Shown here in pieces: positions 1-6,674 of a stretch of 8,755 nucleotides of DNA. The position numbers and the translations under genes are program-made. A model generated the notes under the pieces. The model was not told where the DNA came from and searched no databases. It saw only the letters and a list, made by a program, of their open reading frames with translations. Source of the DNA: Desulfobacteraceae bacterium. GTDB lineage: Bacteria; Desulfobacterota; Desulfobacteria; Desulfobacterales; UBA5616. How positions within the stretch are numbered: position 1 is the stretch's first letter; each line of letters opens with the position of its first letter. Location of the stretch: positions 1 through 8,755 of the forward strand of contig JAUXEW010000107.1 in NCBI GenBank assembly GCA_030620375.1, written 5' to 3'.

Positions 1-2
1 CG

Positions 3-575
3 GTCTTGGACGAGTTGCGCAAAGCTTATCCGCCCCCGATCAAGCAGGGTTTTACCGTATTTTGCACAGGGCTGTCCGGGGCCGGAAAATCCACTGTCGC
101 TAAGGTACTTTTTTCCAAGATACTGGAGATCGGAGAACGCCCTGTAACCCTTCTGGATGGGGATATTGTCCGCCATAATCTTTCCAGTGAACTGAGCTTT
201 TCACAAGAGCATCGCGACATCAATGTCCGGCGAATTGGGTTTGTGGCCACTGAGATCACTAAAAACAGAGGTATCGCCATATGTGCGCCCATTGCGCCGT
301 ATGAGCGAACTCGTGCAGAAATCAGGCAGGCCATCGAGGCACACGGTGGATTTATCGAGGTGCATATGGCCACTCCCCTGGAAGAGTGCGAGAAGCGCGA
401 TCGCAAGGGGATGTATGCCAAGGCCCGCGCCGGACTGATAAAAGGCTACACCGGTATCGATGACCCATATGAGGAGCCCAAGAACCCGGAGTTGTATATT
501 GATACCACTAATATTACACCGGACGAGGCTGCCCAGGAGATTCTGCTCTATTTAGGACAGAAAGGGTATATCTAA
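3..575 (+). CDS. cysC: APS kinase domain, 5'-truncated (probably C-terminal half of a Sat-CysC fusion)
   Basis: Adenylylsulfate kinase phosphorylates APS to PAPS with ATP in the cytoplasm. Counting from the TTG at base 6, the Walker A loop GLSGAGKST is at residues 22-30, followed by LLDGDIVRHNLS (49-60), a RRIGFVATEI stretch (75-84) and the late RKGMYAKARAG segment (133-143). The reading frame is open to the window edge. The sequence just before the P-loop (DELRKAYPPPIKQGFTVF) resembles the linker found between sulfate adenylyltransferase and APS kinase in bifunctional enzymes, so the true start is probably far upstream and the TTG is not used. The usual CysC active-site Ser (ISP motif) is Ala97 here (IAPYE), as I recall it in bifunctional enzymes. 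The cysQ start follows 18 bases downstream, which fits a PAPS-making operon. The APS kinase assignment is firm; the fusion is inferred. Confidence 0.9.
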   Translation, partial: VLDELRKAYPPPIKQGFTVFCTGLSGAGKSTVAKVLFSKILEIGERPVTLLDGDIVRHNLSSELSFSQEHRDINVRRIGFVATEITKNRGIAICAPIAPYERTRAEIRQAIEAHGGFIEVHMATPLEECEKRDRKGMYAKARAGLIKGYTGIDDPYEEPKNPELYIDTTNITPDEAAQEILLYLGQKGYI

Positions 576-593
576 ATACGGAGCATAGTAATT

Positions 594-830
594 ATGAAAG
601 ATACACAATATCTCATTGCCGCAGTCGATGCAGCAGTCAAGGCCGGTGGGGCCATATTGGAGGTTTACCAATCAGACTTTGGTGTTGAGACCAAAGACGA
701 CAAATCCCCCTTGACCCTGGCGGATAAAAAATCCCATGAGATAATAAAAGCCAGTTTAGTTGATTTCGGGATACCCTTTGTCAGTGAAACTGTTTGGATT
801 TCCAACATATGTCTCAAAAATGACAAGTAA
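594..830 (+). pseudogene. cysQ: 3'(2'),5'-bisphosphate nucleotidase CysQ, N-terminal fragment
   Basis: CysQ hydrolyses PAP (adenosine 3',5'-bisphosphate) to AMP, clearing the by-product of PAPS use, so its place after APS kinase makes sense. Residues 1-65 look like the start of this inositol-monophosphatase-fold family: a helix with DAAVKAGGAILEVY, then KSPLTLADKKSHEII, then FGIPFVSE, which corresponds to the IPxxSEE metal-binding start. Real CysQ proteins are about 250-270 residues. Here similarity stops at Glu65 (bases 786-788) and 13 unrelated residues lead to a stop at 828-830. The metal- and substrate-binding core (DPxDGT region) is absent, so the product cannot be active. ATG 594 has a modest GGAG about 10 bases upstream. 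The bases after ~790 encode another protein in a different frame. Confidence 0.8.
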
Positions 831-1896
831 GGATATAATAGATTATCTGTTTGAAAGCGATGAAATGAGGGCCATGTTTTATCGGTTAGGCGTAGAATGG
901 GGAATTGGTCTGGATATCGACGGTAATGGGGCGGGATTTATTGCTAGCCTCGGTGTTTATTTCAATTGGCAGTTGATGGTAGGTGGAACCCATACGCTCG
1001 CCCATGCTATTGAGATGGCGGGAGTTCAAGAAGGGATGGAATTCTTTGAAAGCAGTGAGGTCGTTAAAGTGCTCCTTGAAAGCAAAAAAGCTGTTGGCGT
1101 TCAACTGAAAGACGGTACGAAAGTTAAAGCAAAGTTGGTGGCCTCAAATGCAGAAATAAAAGGAACCATGCTAAGAATGGTGGGTGAGGAAAATTTAAGT
1201 CCGTTATGGGTAAAACGGGTGAAGGATTTCGAAACCGGTCCGAGTTTTGTTTTAGGCTCAACAGCAATGGCATTACATGAGGCGCCGGACTTTAAAAGTG
1301 CAAGGTGGAATCCGGACATTAACAAAACATTTTATACCATTGTCGGACATGATTCAGCTGCCGAAATGTACGAATATTGTCATGATGCCCATAGCGGGAA
1401 AATTCCGCAAACATACAGTGAAGGAATATGGGTAAATAGTCTCTGGGACGCTACGTATGAGCCTTCCGGAAAACACAGCTTGACGGGTTGGATCTTTTTA
1501 CCCAAAGCAAGTTCCCAAAGCCGGGAAAAATGGGAGGAGATTCGTGCAACTTGGAATGATAATTTTCTAATAAATTTTGAAAGATTTGCTCCCAACATGA
1601 CCCGGGACAATGTTATCGACGACTTTTTTTATACACCCCAGGATCAGGAAGACGAAATGCGGTTGATGGATGGAGATTTTTGCAATGGATCGGGCAAGCT
1701 GACTCAGAGGGGGCATAATCGGCCCTTTCCCGAGGCGGCGCAGTATCGGACGGAGATCGAAAATCTTTATCTTTGCGGGCCCTACATGCATCCGAAGGGT
1801 GGTGCCAGCGGTGCAACGAGATACAATTGCTTTAAAATTATCGCAGAGGATTTTGAATTGGATAAATTTTGGGAAAAGCTGGATCGGGGTTACTAG
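790..1896 (+). pseudogene. CrtI/phytoene-desaturase-like FAD oxidoreductase, C-terminal fragment
   Basis: The ~369 residues read in one open frame as the C-terminal portion of a phytoene dehydrogenase-like, FAD-dependent amine-oxidase-fold oxidoreductase. Recognisable parts are SKDIIDYLFESDEMRAMF near the beginning, a GGTHTLAHAIEMAG segment (bases 982-1023), a substrate-domain stretch with VVKVLLESKKAVGVQLKDGT and KLVASNAEIK, and the C-terminal FAD-binding segment NLYLCGPYMHPKGGASGATR (about 1762-1821). Family members are usually about 500 residues and begin with a dinucleotide-binding GxGxxG motif, which is absent. The frame is entered from inside the cysQ remnant. The only nearby in-frame candidates are a TTG at 760 inside cysQ sequence and an ATG at 820 without a ribosome-binding site. 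I read this as a 5'-deleted pseudogene. Its original job may have been with the catabolic genes to the right, but that is inference. Confidence 0.72.
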
Positions 1897-1915
1897 AACC
1901 CTCTCTTCTTCTTTG

Positions 1916-1945
1916 TGCTGTTCCTTGTCAACGCCTTGAACAGCA
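1916..1945. repeat. Inverted repeat, 8-bp arms
   Basis: TGCTGTTC (1916-1923) is exactly complementary to GAACAGCA (1938-1945), with a 14-base loop. It starts 19 bases after the stop of the oxidoreductase remnant, where a terminator would be expected. No T-run follows; the downstream bases include an A-run instead. It may be a weak terminator, a processing hairpin or chance. Confidence 0.4.
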
Positions 1946-1973
1946 GTATCAGAAAAAAGGCACCATGTAAGCC

Positions 1974-2010
1974 TCTTCCTCCTTCGTGGGGGAAGGTAGG
2001 GATGGGGGGA
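1974..2010. repeat. Hairpin with G-rich tail, resembling a dispersed palindromic repeat
   Basis: TCTTCCTCC (1974-1982) pairs with GGGGGAAGG (1988-1996), including two G-T wobbles, around the loop TTCGT. A G-rich tail (TAGGGATGGGGGGA, 1997-2010) follows. A C/T-rich arm, a short loop, a G-rich arm and then a GGG-rich tail is the look of the small intergenic palindromic repeats scattered in many proteobacterial genomes. Only one copy is visible here, so the repeat nature is inferred from form alone. Confidence 0.4.
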
Positions 2011-2060
2011 CGGAACAGAGGTATAATCTGCATTAGCTACAATTAAATCTAACACTTAGG

Positions 2061-2073
2061 ACTTGTATCAAGT
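2061..2073. promoter_or_regulatory. Small palindrome ACTTG-TAT-CAAGT, possible operator
   Basis: A perfect 5-bp inverted repeat with a 3-base centre lies 92 bases before the first CoA-transferase start. Dyads of this size are common by chance, and no regulator gene is in the window. It is listed only as a candidate operator. Confidence 0.2.
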
Positions 2074-2151
2074 GGTAGTCGCAGCTGTTCTTTCTAAGGC
2101 AACCAAACCTTAAAACGAAAGGAGAAAGTTTTTAATTACCAGGTTAATATT

Positions 2152-2160
2152 AAGGAGGTG
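2152..2160 (+). promoter_or_regulatory. Strong Shine-Dalgarno site for the first CoA-transferase
   Basis: AAGGAGGTG is a near-perfect anti-16S match. Its end lies 4 bases before ATG 2165. It fixes that ATG as the start and suggests strong translation. Confidence 0.85.
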
Positions 2161-2164
2161 TTTT

Positions 2165-3376
2165 ATGCCTGATCAAGCATTATACGGATTGAAGGTGCTT
2201 GAATTCGCGAACCTGGTTTCAGGCCCCTATTGCGGAAAGATGTTTGCGGATCTCGGCGCCGAGGTGATAAAAATCGAAGACCCCAAAGGGGGAGATACGG
2301 CCAGAAGAAGAGAACCTTATGCCGGGAATACACCCGGCATTGAAAGAAGCGGCCTTTTTGCCTACCTGAATACAAACAAGATGAGCATTACCCTGGATCC
2401 GAAGACAACTAATGGTAAATCCATTTTTCTGGAACTGATAAAGGATGCAGATATTCTCATAGAAAATCATGCTCCAAGGGAGATGGAAAGGCTCGGACTC
2501 ACCTATGACGTCCTTGAAAAGCTTAACCCCAGGCTTATAATGACCTCCATTACCCCCTTCGGCCAGACAGGGCCTTACAGGGATTATAAAGCCTATGAAT
2601 TAAATACCTACCAGGGATGCGGCTACGGATTTATCAGCACAGTCTGCTTTGAAGAGCCGGTGCACCCGCCTATTAAGGCAGGGGGACGGCAATCGGAGTT
2701 CGGAACGGCCCAGGCCGCCGCAGTTGCAACTATGAGCGCTGTGCATGCGCGGGATATAATTTTCGCCGGCCAGCATATCGATATTGCCATTTTTGAACTC
2801 ATGGCCGGCCAGAATGAGGCAAGCATCCAGCACTGGGTGCTGGCCGAAAATGAAATGGGCGGCGTCTCACAGCCCGTTGTTCAGCCCATGTGCCCGCTAC
2901 CCTGCAAGGATGGGCATATCTTTTTAATGTGCGTGGAAGACCACCAGTATGATAAGTTCGTCAATCTCATGGGTAACCCTGAGTGGAACGAATCAGAACT
3001 TTTTGAAAATCGGTTTTCCCGCGCGGATTACGCGGATGCGCTGATTCCACTGCTGTCCGAATGGACCAAGGAGCGTACCAAGCAGGAAATTTTCGAAATG
3101 GGCCAGGCCGCCCATGTGCCCCTGGCGCCGGCGTATTCGTCGGAAGAAGTGGTGAATGACCACCACATTGCGGAAAGGAAGTTTTTTGTGGAGATCGAAC
3201 ATCCGGTTATGGGCACCGCTAAATATCCAGGGGCGCCGTATCGATTGTCCGAAACCCCCTGGCAAATTAAGCACCGATCGCCGCTTCTGGGAGAGCACAA
3301 TGATGAAATTTTAATTAACCGGCTTGGTTACACCAAACAAGACGTGGTAAAATTAAGCCAGTCCGGCGTCATATAA
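2165..3376 (+). CDS. Class III CoA-transferase (CaiB/BaiF/Frc family), subunit 1
   Basis: Family III CoA-transferases move CoA between carboxylic acids through acyl-aspartyl anhydride and thioester intermediates. At 403 residues this is full length for the family. Visible family features are LKVLEFANLVSGPYCGKMFADLGAEVIKIEDPKGGD split over residues 9-44, NTNKMSITLD (69-78), ILIENHAP (97-104), ITPFGQTGPY (129-138), and a C-terminal part ending in SPLLGEHNDEIL (372-383), the usual region before the C-terminal helix. Aligned by eye with the usual GG-x-x-x-D nucleophile region, the sequence reads GGRQSEFGTAQAA (173-185). This puts Glu178 (bases 2696-2698) where the catalytic Asp normally sits. The next gene starts 22 bases later and encodes a paralogue with Asp at this place, so the two probably form a heterodimer, as known for the benzylsuccinate CoA-transferase BbsEF. 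The substrate is not predictable. Confidence 0.88.
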   Translation: MPDQALYGLKVLEFANLVSGPYCGKMFADLGAEVIKIEDPKGGDTARRREPYAGNTPGIERSGLFAYLNTNKMSITLDPKTTNGKSIFLELIKDADILIENHAPREMERLGLTYDVLEKLNPRLIMTSITPFGQTGPYRDYKAYELNTYQGCGYGFISTVCFEEPVHPPIKAGGRQSEFGTAQAAAVATMSAVHARDIIFAGQHIDIAIFELMAGQNEASIQHWVLAENEMGGVSQPVVQPMCPLPCKDGHIFLMCVEDHQYDKFVNLMGNPEWNESELFENRFSRADYADALIPLLSEWTKERTKQEIFEMGQAAHVPLAPAYSSEEVVNDHHIAERKFFVEIEHPVMGTAKYPGAPYRLSETPWQIKHRSPLLGEHNDEILINRLGYTKQDVVKLSQSGVI

Positions 3377-3384
3377 ATTCGGCG

Positions 3385-3394
3385 AAAGGAAAGG
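3385..3394 (+). promoter_or_regulatory. Shine-Dalgarno site for the second CoA-transferase
   Basis: AAAGGAAAGG ends 4 bases before ATG 3399. A second in-frame ATG at 3408 would lie 13 bases away, so 3399 is the better start, although translation from 3408 would still give a whole domain. Confidence 0.6.
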
Positions 3395-3398
3395 CATA

Positions 3399-4625
3399 AT
3401 GAATAAAATGGCTCTTGAAGGTATTACTGTAGCCGACTTCGGTCAAGCATGGGCCGGTCCGCATTTCGGCAGAACCCTAGCGGATATGGGCGCCCGGGTG
3501 ATAAAGATAGAAAGCCAGAGAAGAATGGATGCGGCCAGGGGGCTTCCCCCATGGCCCAAGGATGTCATGCCCACGCCCAATAATTCGGGGATGTATAACT
3601 GTTTTAACCGCAACAAGCTTGGGGTGACCGTGAACCTGACCACTCCCCGGGGCGTTGAATTGGCAAAGGAAATTATAACGATCAGTGATGTGATGGTGGA
3701 AAACTTTTCCAGGGGCGTGATGAAAAAAAACGGTTTGGATTATGATTCGGTAAAGGAATTCAATTCCGGTATCATATACGTGGCCCTAACCGCTTTTGGT
3801 TCCGATGGGCCTTACAAAAACTATGTCATGTATGGAAGACCCCAGAACTACATCAGCGGCCTGTCACAGATCACCGGCTACCCGGAGAGTGCGCCTCATC
3901 CCATCAACATCAGTTGGGGTGATCCCGTTGCGGCGCAACATGCTGCTTTTGCCACGCTCAGTGCCCTGCATTACCGAAAGATGGCAGGAAAAGGCCAGTA
4001 TATCGGCCTTTCACAATGGGAGGGTCTGATCTGCATTACTCCGGAAAACATTATGGATTACACCCTGAACAGGCAGGTCAGGATGCGCCAGGGAAACCGT
4101 CATGAGTTTATGGCGCCTCACAATGCCTACAGATGCGGCGGCAGGGATCTGGAATGGGTGACCATCGCCGTTGAAACGGATGAACAATGGCAGGCCTTGA
4201 TAAAGGTGATGGGCAATCCCGAATGGGCTAACGATGAAAAGTATTCGGATGCTTTAAGCCGCTGGAAAAACCAGGAGGAAATGGACAAGCATATCGAAGC
4301 CTGGACATTGAAACATACGGATTATGAGGTGACCCGCATGCTTCAGAAGGTAGGGGTCGCCGCTTTCCCCACATTGAGCAACAGGGGACTTACGGAAGAC
4401 CCCCATTTAAATGAAAGGGGTTTTTTTGTAAAAATGGACCATCCCGATCCGGACATGGACGGCAAGAAATATGACGGAATTTTATGGAAGATGAGCAAGA
4501 CACCCGGAAAAGTTCATAGTCGAGCGCCATTTCCCGGAGAGCACAATAATTATGTTTTTGGTGAACTTCTCGGCATGTCCCAGGACGAGATCAACAAATT
4601 GACCGAAGAGAAAGTGCTGTATTAA
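3399..4625 (+). CDS. Class III CoA-transferase (CaiB/BaiF/Frc family), subunit 2
   Basis: This 408-residue protein is a paralogue of the preceding gene product. It has the N-terminal block ITVADFGQAWAGPHFGRTLADMGARVIKIES (residues 9-39, shown as its key run), NRNKLGVTVNL (70-80), VMVENFSRGVM (98-108), LTAFGSDGPYKNY (130-142) and the closing RAPFPGEHNNYV (375-386). Asp175 (bases 3921-3923), in SWGDPVAAQHAA, matches the nucleophilic aspartate of the family. It follows the first subunit by 22 bases with its own ribosome-binding site, so the two are co-transcribed. I infer that this is the catalytic subunit of a heteromeric CoA-transferase. A role in recycling CoA from formyl-CoA or loading CoA onto a hydroxyacid would fit the ThDP gene downstream, but the sequence does not show the substrate. 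Confidence 0.88.
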   Translation: MNKMALEGITVADFGQAWAGPHFGRTLADMGARVIKIESQRRMDAARGLPPWPKDVMPTPNNSGMYNCFNRNKLGVTVNLTTPRGVELAKEIITISDVMVENFSRGVMKKNGLDYDSVKEFNSGIIYVALTAFGSDGPYKNYVMYGRPQNYISGLSQITGYPESAPHPINISWGDPVAAQHAAFATLSALHYRKMAGKGQYIGLSQWEGLICITPENIMDYTLNRQVRMRQGNRHEFMAPHNAYRCGGRDLEWVTIAVETDEQWQALIKVMGNPEWANDEKYSDALSRWKNQEEMDKHIEAWTLKHTDYEVTRMLQKVGVAAFPTLSNRGLTEDPHLNERGFFVKMDHPDPDMDGKKYDGILWKMSKTPGKVHSRAPFPGEHNNYVFGELLGMSQDEINKLTEEKVLY

Positions 4626-4716
4626 ACCAGTGTCGATCCGGAAACGATAGGCTTTAGCTGGGAATTGTTTTATTGACGTTAAAGAATAAAACGGGATTCA
4701 CATCCATTTTGCTTAT

Positions 4717-4734
4717 CCAAGTGAAACCAAGTGA
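4717..4734. repeat. Direct repeat CCAAGTGA x2 at 10-base period
   Basis: Two exact copies of CCAAGTGA (4717-4724 and 4727-4734) are separated by AA, so they fall about one helical turn apart on the same DNA face. Such spacing is typical of tandem regulator half-sites. It could also be chance, as only two copies are present. Confidence 0.3.
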
Positions 4735-4781
4735 GTCAATCAGAGTAGCGGTAAAGCTGCCAAGTTGTTGAACCGAAATAT

Positions 4782-4810
4782 TAAGGAGCCAAGCTAGAAT
4801 GAGAGATTAA
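4782..4810 (+). other. Orphan Shine-Dalgarno with four-codon mini-ORF
   Basis: AAGGAG (4782-4787) is followed after 11 bases by ATG AGA GAT TAA (4799-4810). The preceding ATATTAAGGAG also occurs at 2147-2157, just before the first CoA-transferase start. This may be the stump of a lost gene start, a tiny leader ORF or coincidence. Confidence 0.2.
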
Positions 4811-4864
4811 CGTGATCATCTATTTTATTTCTTGTAAAGGGTAGAATTTTCTTAATTTATTTGC

Positions 4865-4873
4865 AAAGGAGGT
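4865..4873 (+). promoter_or_regulatory. Shine-Dalgarno site that decides the ThDP enzyme start
   Basis: AAAGGAGGT ends 5 bases before ATG 4879. Another ATG at 4875 lies only 1 base away in a different frame and meets TGA after five codons. The spacing selects 4879. Confidence 0.8.
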
Positions 4874-4878
4874 AATGT

Positions 4879-6534
4879 ATGTTTGCTGGTGATTTGTTTG
4901 GTAGGGCATTTAAGGATCAGGGTGCGGAGGTTGTGTTTTTTATGATGGGTATGGGCGGTCCTGATTCTCCGCCGGTTCGATCGATGATTGAGGCTGGGAT
5001 TAAAGATGTGTATATTCGTCATGAACAGGCGGCCGCGATGGCGGCCCATGCCTATGCCCGATTGACAGGAAAACCCGCGGTAATTGCAGCACCAGTGGGG
5101 CCTGGTGTGACGAATATGATTACGGGAGTGGCTAATGCTTTTTTCGATAATACACCTATGATTGTGTTAGGCGGTGGGTATTTGCTTAGCCGTCCGGATG
5201 CTGGTTTCCATGAACAAGACCATATAGCAATGTTTAAACCCGTTACCAAGGAAGCGATCCGGGTGGAATCCTGGCAACGTATCCCTGAGTTTATTCAACG
5301 GGCCTATCGGGTTGCGACCCATGGGCGTAAAGGGCCTGTTTATTTAGAAATCCCGTCGGATTTGTTTTTTGAAACAGTCGATCCGAAACAAATTGATTGG
5401 CCGAAGCCTTTAAAAGCGCAACCGAAGCCAAAGGCTTGTGAAGAGGAATTGGATGCGTTGGTAGTCCTTTTAAAGGAAGCCAAGCGCCCTGTGTTAACGG
5501 TGGGAAGCGGTATTCATTGGTCGGGTGCTTATGATGAGCTTAGATCTTTTGTGAAAACGGTAGGCGTGCCCTTAACGGCAACACCCCAAGCCCGTGGTGT
5601 TTTGCCGGAGAGCCATGAGCTAAGTCTAACCGGAGCTAAGTCTTTTGCATTAAAGAATGCAGATTTGGTAATTTCAATCGGAACCCGTGCCAATTGGATT
5701 TGGAGCCATTTTAAACCCCCCACCTTTGGCGAAGAATTTAAGATGGTTTGTGTCAATATTGATGCCGATGAAATTGATAAAGGTAAGGAAGCAGATTTGG
5801 GCATTGTTGCAGATTCCAAGCAGTTTTTGGATCAAGCAAAAGAGCGCCTTACGGGCGAGAAGGAAGTTTGTCATCAGTATGGCGATTGGTTGCGTGATTT
5901 GAATGGGAAACAGCAGCAGATCAACGAAAAAGTGAGTGCCAATTACGAGAAGAATAAGAATAATAATCCTATTCATCCTTTACGCTTAACTAGGGAGATA
6001 GAAAACATTTTGACACCGGATACGGTTTTTATTGCCGACGGCCATGAGAGTTTGGAGTTTGCTCGTTTAAATCTTGATTTTGAACAGCCCCATGGTTATA
6101 TGACGTCGGGACCAAATGTGTGTATGGGCGTAGGCGTGCCCATGGCACTGGGTTGTAAGATGGCACAGCCTGAGCGCCCCGTGGTATTGCTGATGGGTGA
6201 TGGCGGTTTTGGTTGGAATGGGATGGAGTACGAGACAGCCATTAGAAATAATCTTCCCTTTGTAGGCATTGTATCTAATAATGGAGGCTTTGCTGCTCGT
6301 AGTATTCAAGGAGGGGTTGGACGAGAGCTTGGTCATTTACGCTATGATAAAATGGTCGAGGCATTCGGTGGTCACGGTGAGTATGTGGAAAATCCGGAAG
6401 ATATTGCCCCGGCTTTGCAGCGAGCTATTGAGTCAGGCTTGCCTGCTTGTGTTAATGTAAAAGTTGATCCTGATGTGGTGGGGGTTAGGATTATGACTGT
6501 TTTACAAATTAAGCAATCTATGGGAGAAGGCTAA
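4879..6534 (+). CDS. ThDP-dependent enzyme, oxalyl-CoA decarboxylase/2-hydroxyacyl-CoA lyase-like
   Basis: The 551-residue protein has the three domains of the ThDP decarboxylase/acetolactate-synthase superfamily. The N-terminal Pyr domain (about 1-170) carries IRHEQAAAMAAHAYAR (46-61), in which Glu49 is the conserved cofactor-activating glutamate, and the GPGVTN turn (74-79). The central domain (about 185-330) includes a PVLTVGSGIHWSGA stretch. The C-terminal PP domain has the metal/ThDP motif from GDG (440-442) to NN (467-468). The run GMEYETAIRNNLP (448-460) is closer to the GMExET pattern of oxalyl-CoA decarboxylase and HACL than to the QELAT of acetolactate synthase. These enzymes cleave or form the bond next to a CoA thioester, often with formyl-CoA. 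CoA-transferases of the formyl-CoA transferase fold lie upstream and an acyl-CoA ligase downstream, which supports a CoA substrate. Leucine codons are mostly TTG/TTA, unlike the CoA-transferases, so the gene may have a separate origin. Catalytic residues look intact; exact reaction unknown. Confidence 0.82.
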   Translation: MFAGDLFGRAFKDQGAEVVFFMMGMGGPDSPPVRSMIEAGIKDVYIRHEQAAAMAAHAYARLTGKPAVIAAPVGPGVTNMITGVANAFFDNTPMIVLGGGYLLSRPDAGFHEQDHIAMFKPVTKEAIRVESWQRIPEFIQRAYRVATHGRKGPVYLEIPSDLFFETVDPKQIDWPKPLKAQPKPKACEEELDALVVLLKEAKRPVLTVGSGIHWSGAYDELRSFVKTVGVPLTATPQARGVLPESHELSLTGAKSFALKNADLVISIGTRANWIWSHFKPPTFGEEFKMVCVNIDADEIDKGKEADLGIVADSKQFLDQAKERLTGEKEVCHQYGDWLRDLNGKQQQINEKVSANYEKNKNNNPIHPLRLTREIENILTPDTVFIADGHESLEFARLNLDFEQPHGYMTSGPNVCMGVGVPMALGCKMAQPERPVVLLMGDGGFGWNGMEYETAIRNNLPFVGIVSNNGGFAARSIQGGVGRELGHLRYDKMVEAFGGHGEYVENPEDIAPALQRAIESGLPACVNVKVDPDVVGVRIMTVLQIKQSMGEG

Positions 6535-6593
6535 TTAAATAAACCGTTGCAAGTCTGGGTGCAAACCAAAACTTTTGCTTATTGTGTCTTTTA

Positions 6594-6638
6594 TTTCGGT
6601 CCAAGCCCTCCACATCCGGTGGAAGGCTTAGACCGAAA
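6594..6638. repeat. Long stem-loop between the ThDP and ligase genes
   Basis: A 20-position stem encloses the 5-base loop ATCCG (6614-6618): 8 pairs (TTTCGGTC/GACCGAAA), one mismatch, 5 pairs (AAGCC/GGCTT), one mismatch, then 5 pairs (TCCAC/GTGGA). Both mismatches (6602/6630 and 6608/6624) are C-A on the + strand, which become G-U wobbles in RNA from the - strand. It starts 60 bases after the ThDP stop and ends 37 bases before the ligase start. No T-run follows on either strand, so it is not a classic intrinsic terminator. A 3'-end protecting hairpin, attenuation-type structure or mobile palindromic repeat are the options. The structure is certain; its role is not. Confidence 0.7.
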
Positions 6639-6674
6639 CTAATTAGAGGCCAAAACAATAGAAAAGAGAAAACA

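Larger units (their letters stand above)
1897..2164. other. Intergenic region with two hairpins and a TATAAT box
   Basis: No coding region can be supported in this 268-base gap. It holds an inverted repeat at 1916-1945, a hairpin with a G-rich tail at 1974-2010, and a small palindrome at 2061-2073. A perfect TATAAT occurs at 2022-2027, but 17 bases upstream of it the sequence is G-rich and has no -35-like hexamer, so it is only a weak promoter candidate for the CoA-transferase operon. The gap ends with the strong ribosome-binding site of the next gene. Confidence 0.6.
4626..4878. other. Intergenic region before the ThDP gene
   Basis: No gene is supported in these 253 bases. They contain an 8-base direct repeat (4717-4734), an orphan ribosome-binding site with a four-codon mini-ORF (4782-4810), and a TAGAAT hexamer at 4842-4847 that could be a -10 box but lacks a clear -35. 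No strong hairpin plus T-run follows the CoA-transferase stop. The length suggests that the ThDP gene may have its own promoter, but none is convincing. Confidence 0.5.

Noticed and set aside
26..421. 131-residue open frame on the - strand
   Set aside because: It is antisense to the APS kinase P-loop and core; no independent evidence for a gene.
760..789. TTG 760 as a real start for the oxidoreductase
   Set aside because: These bases encode CysQ residues in another frame, so the open frame there is accidental.
834..840. TATAAT-like hexamer (GATATAATAG) in the oxidoreductase remnant
   Set aside because: It lies inside conserved coding sequence (KDIIDYL) and has no matching -35 box.
1567..2055. 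162-residue open frame on the - strand
   Set aside because: It lies mostly antisense to the conserved C-terminus of the oxidoreductase remnant, its translation has no recognisable motif, and it has no good ribosome-binding site.
4673..4701. TTGACG as a -35 box before the ThDP gene
   Set aside because: The hexamer at the proper distance (about 4696-4701, ATTCAC) is not a credible -10 box.
6540..6590. Short GCAAA/TTTGC inverted repeat (about 6561-6579)
   Set aside because: The arms are only 5 bp and AT-rich with an 8-base loop; not beyond chance.
6582..6674. 31-residue N-terminal extension of the ligase from a TTG
   Set aside because: It is unlike ligase N-termini, runs through the stem-loop and has no ribosome-binding site. 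ATG 6675 begins where the family begins.
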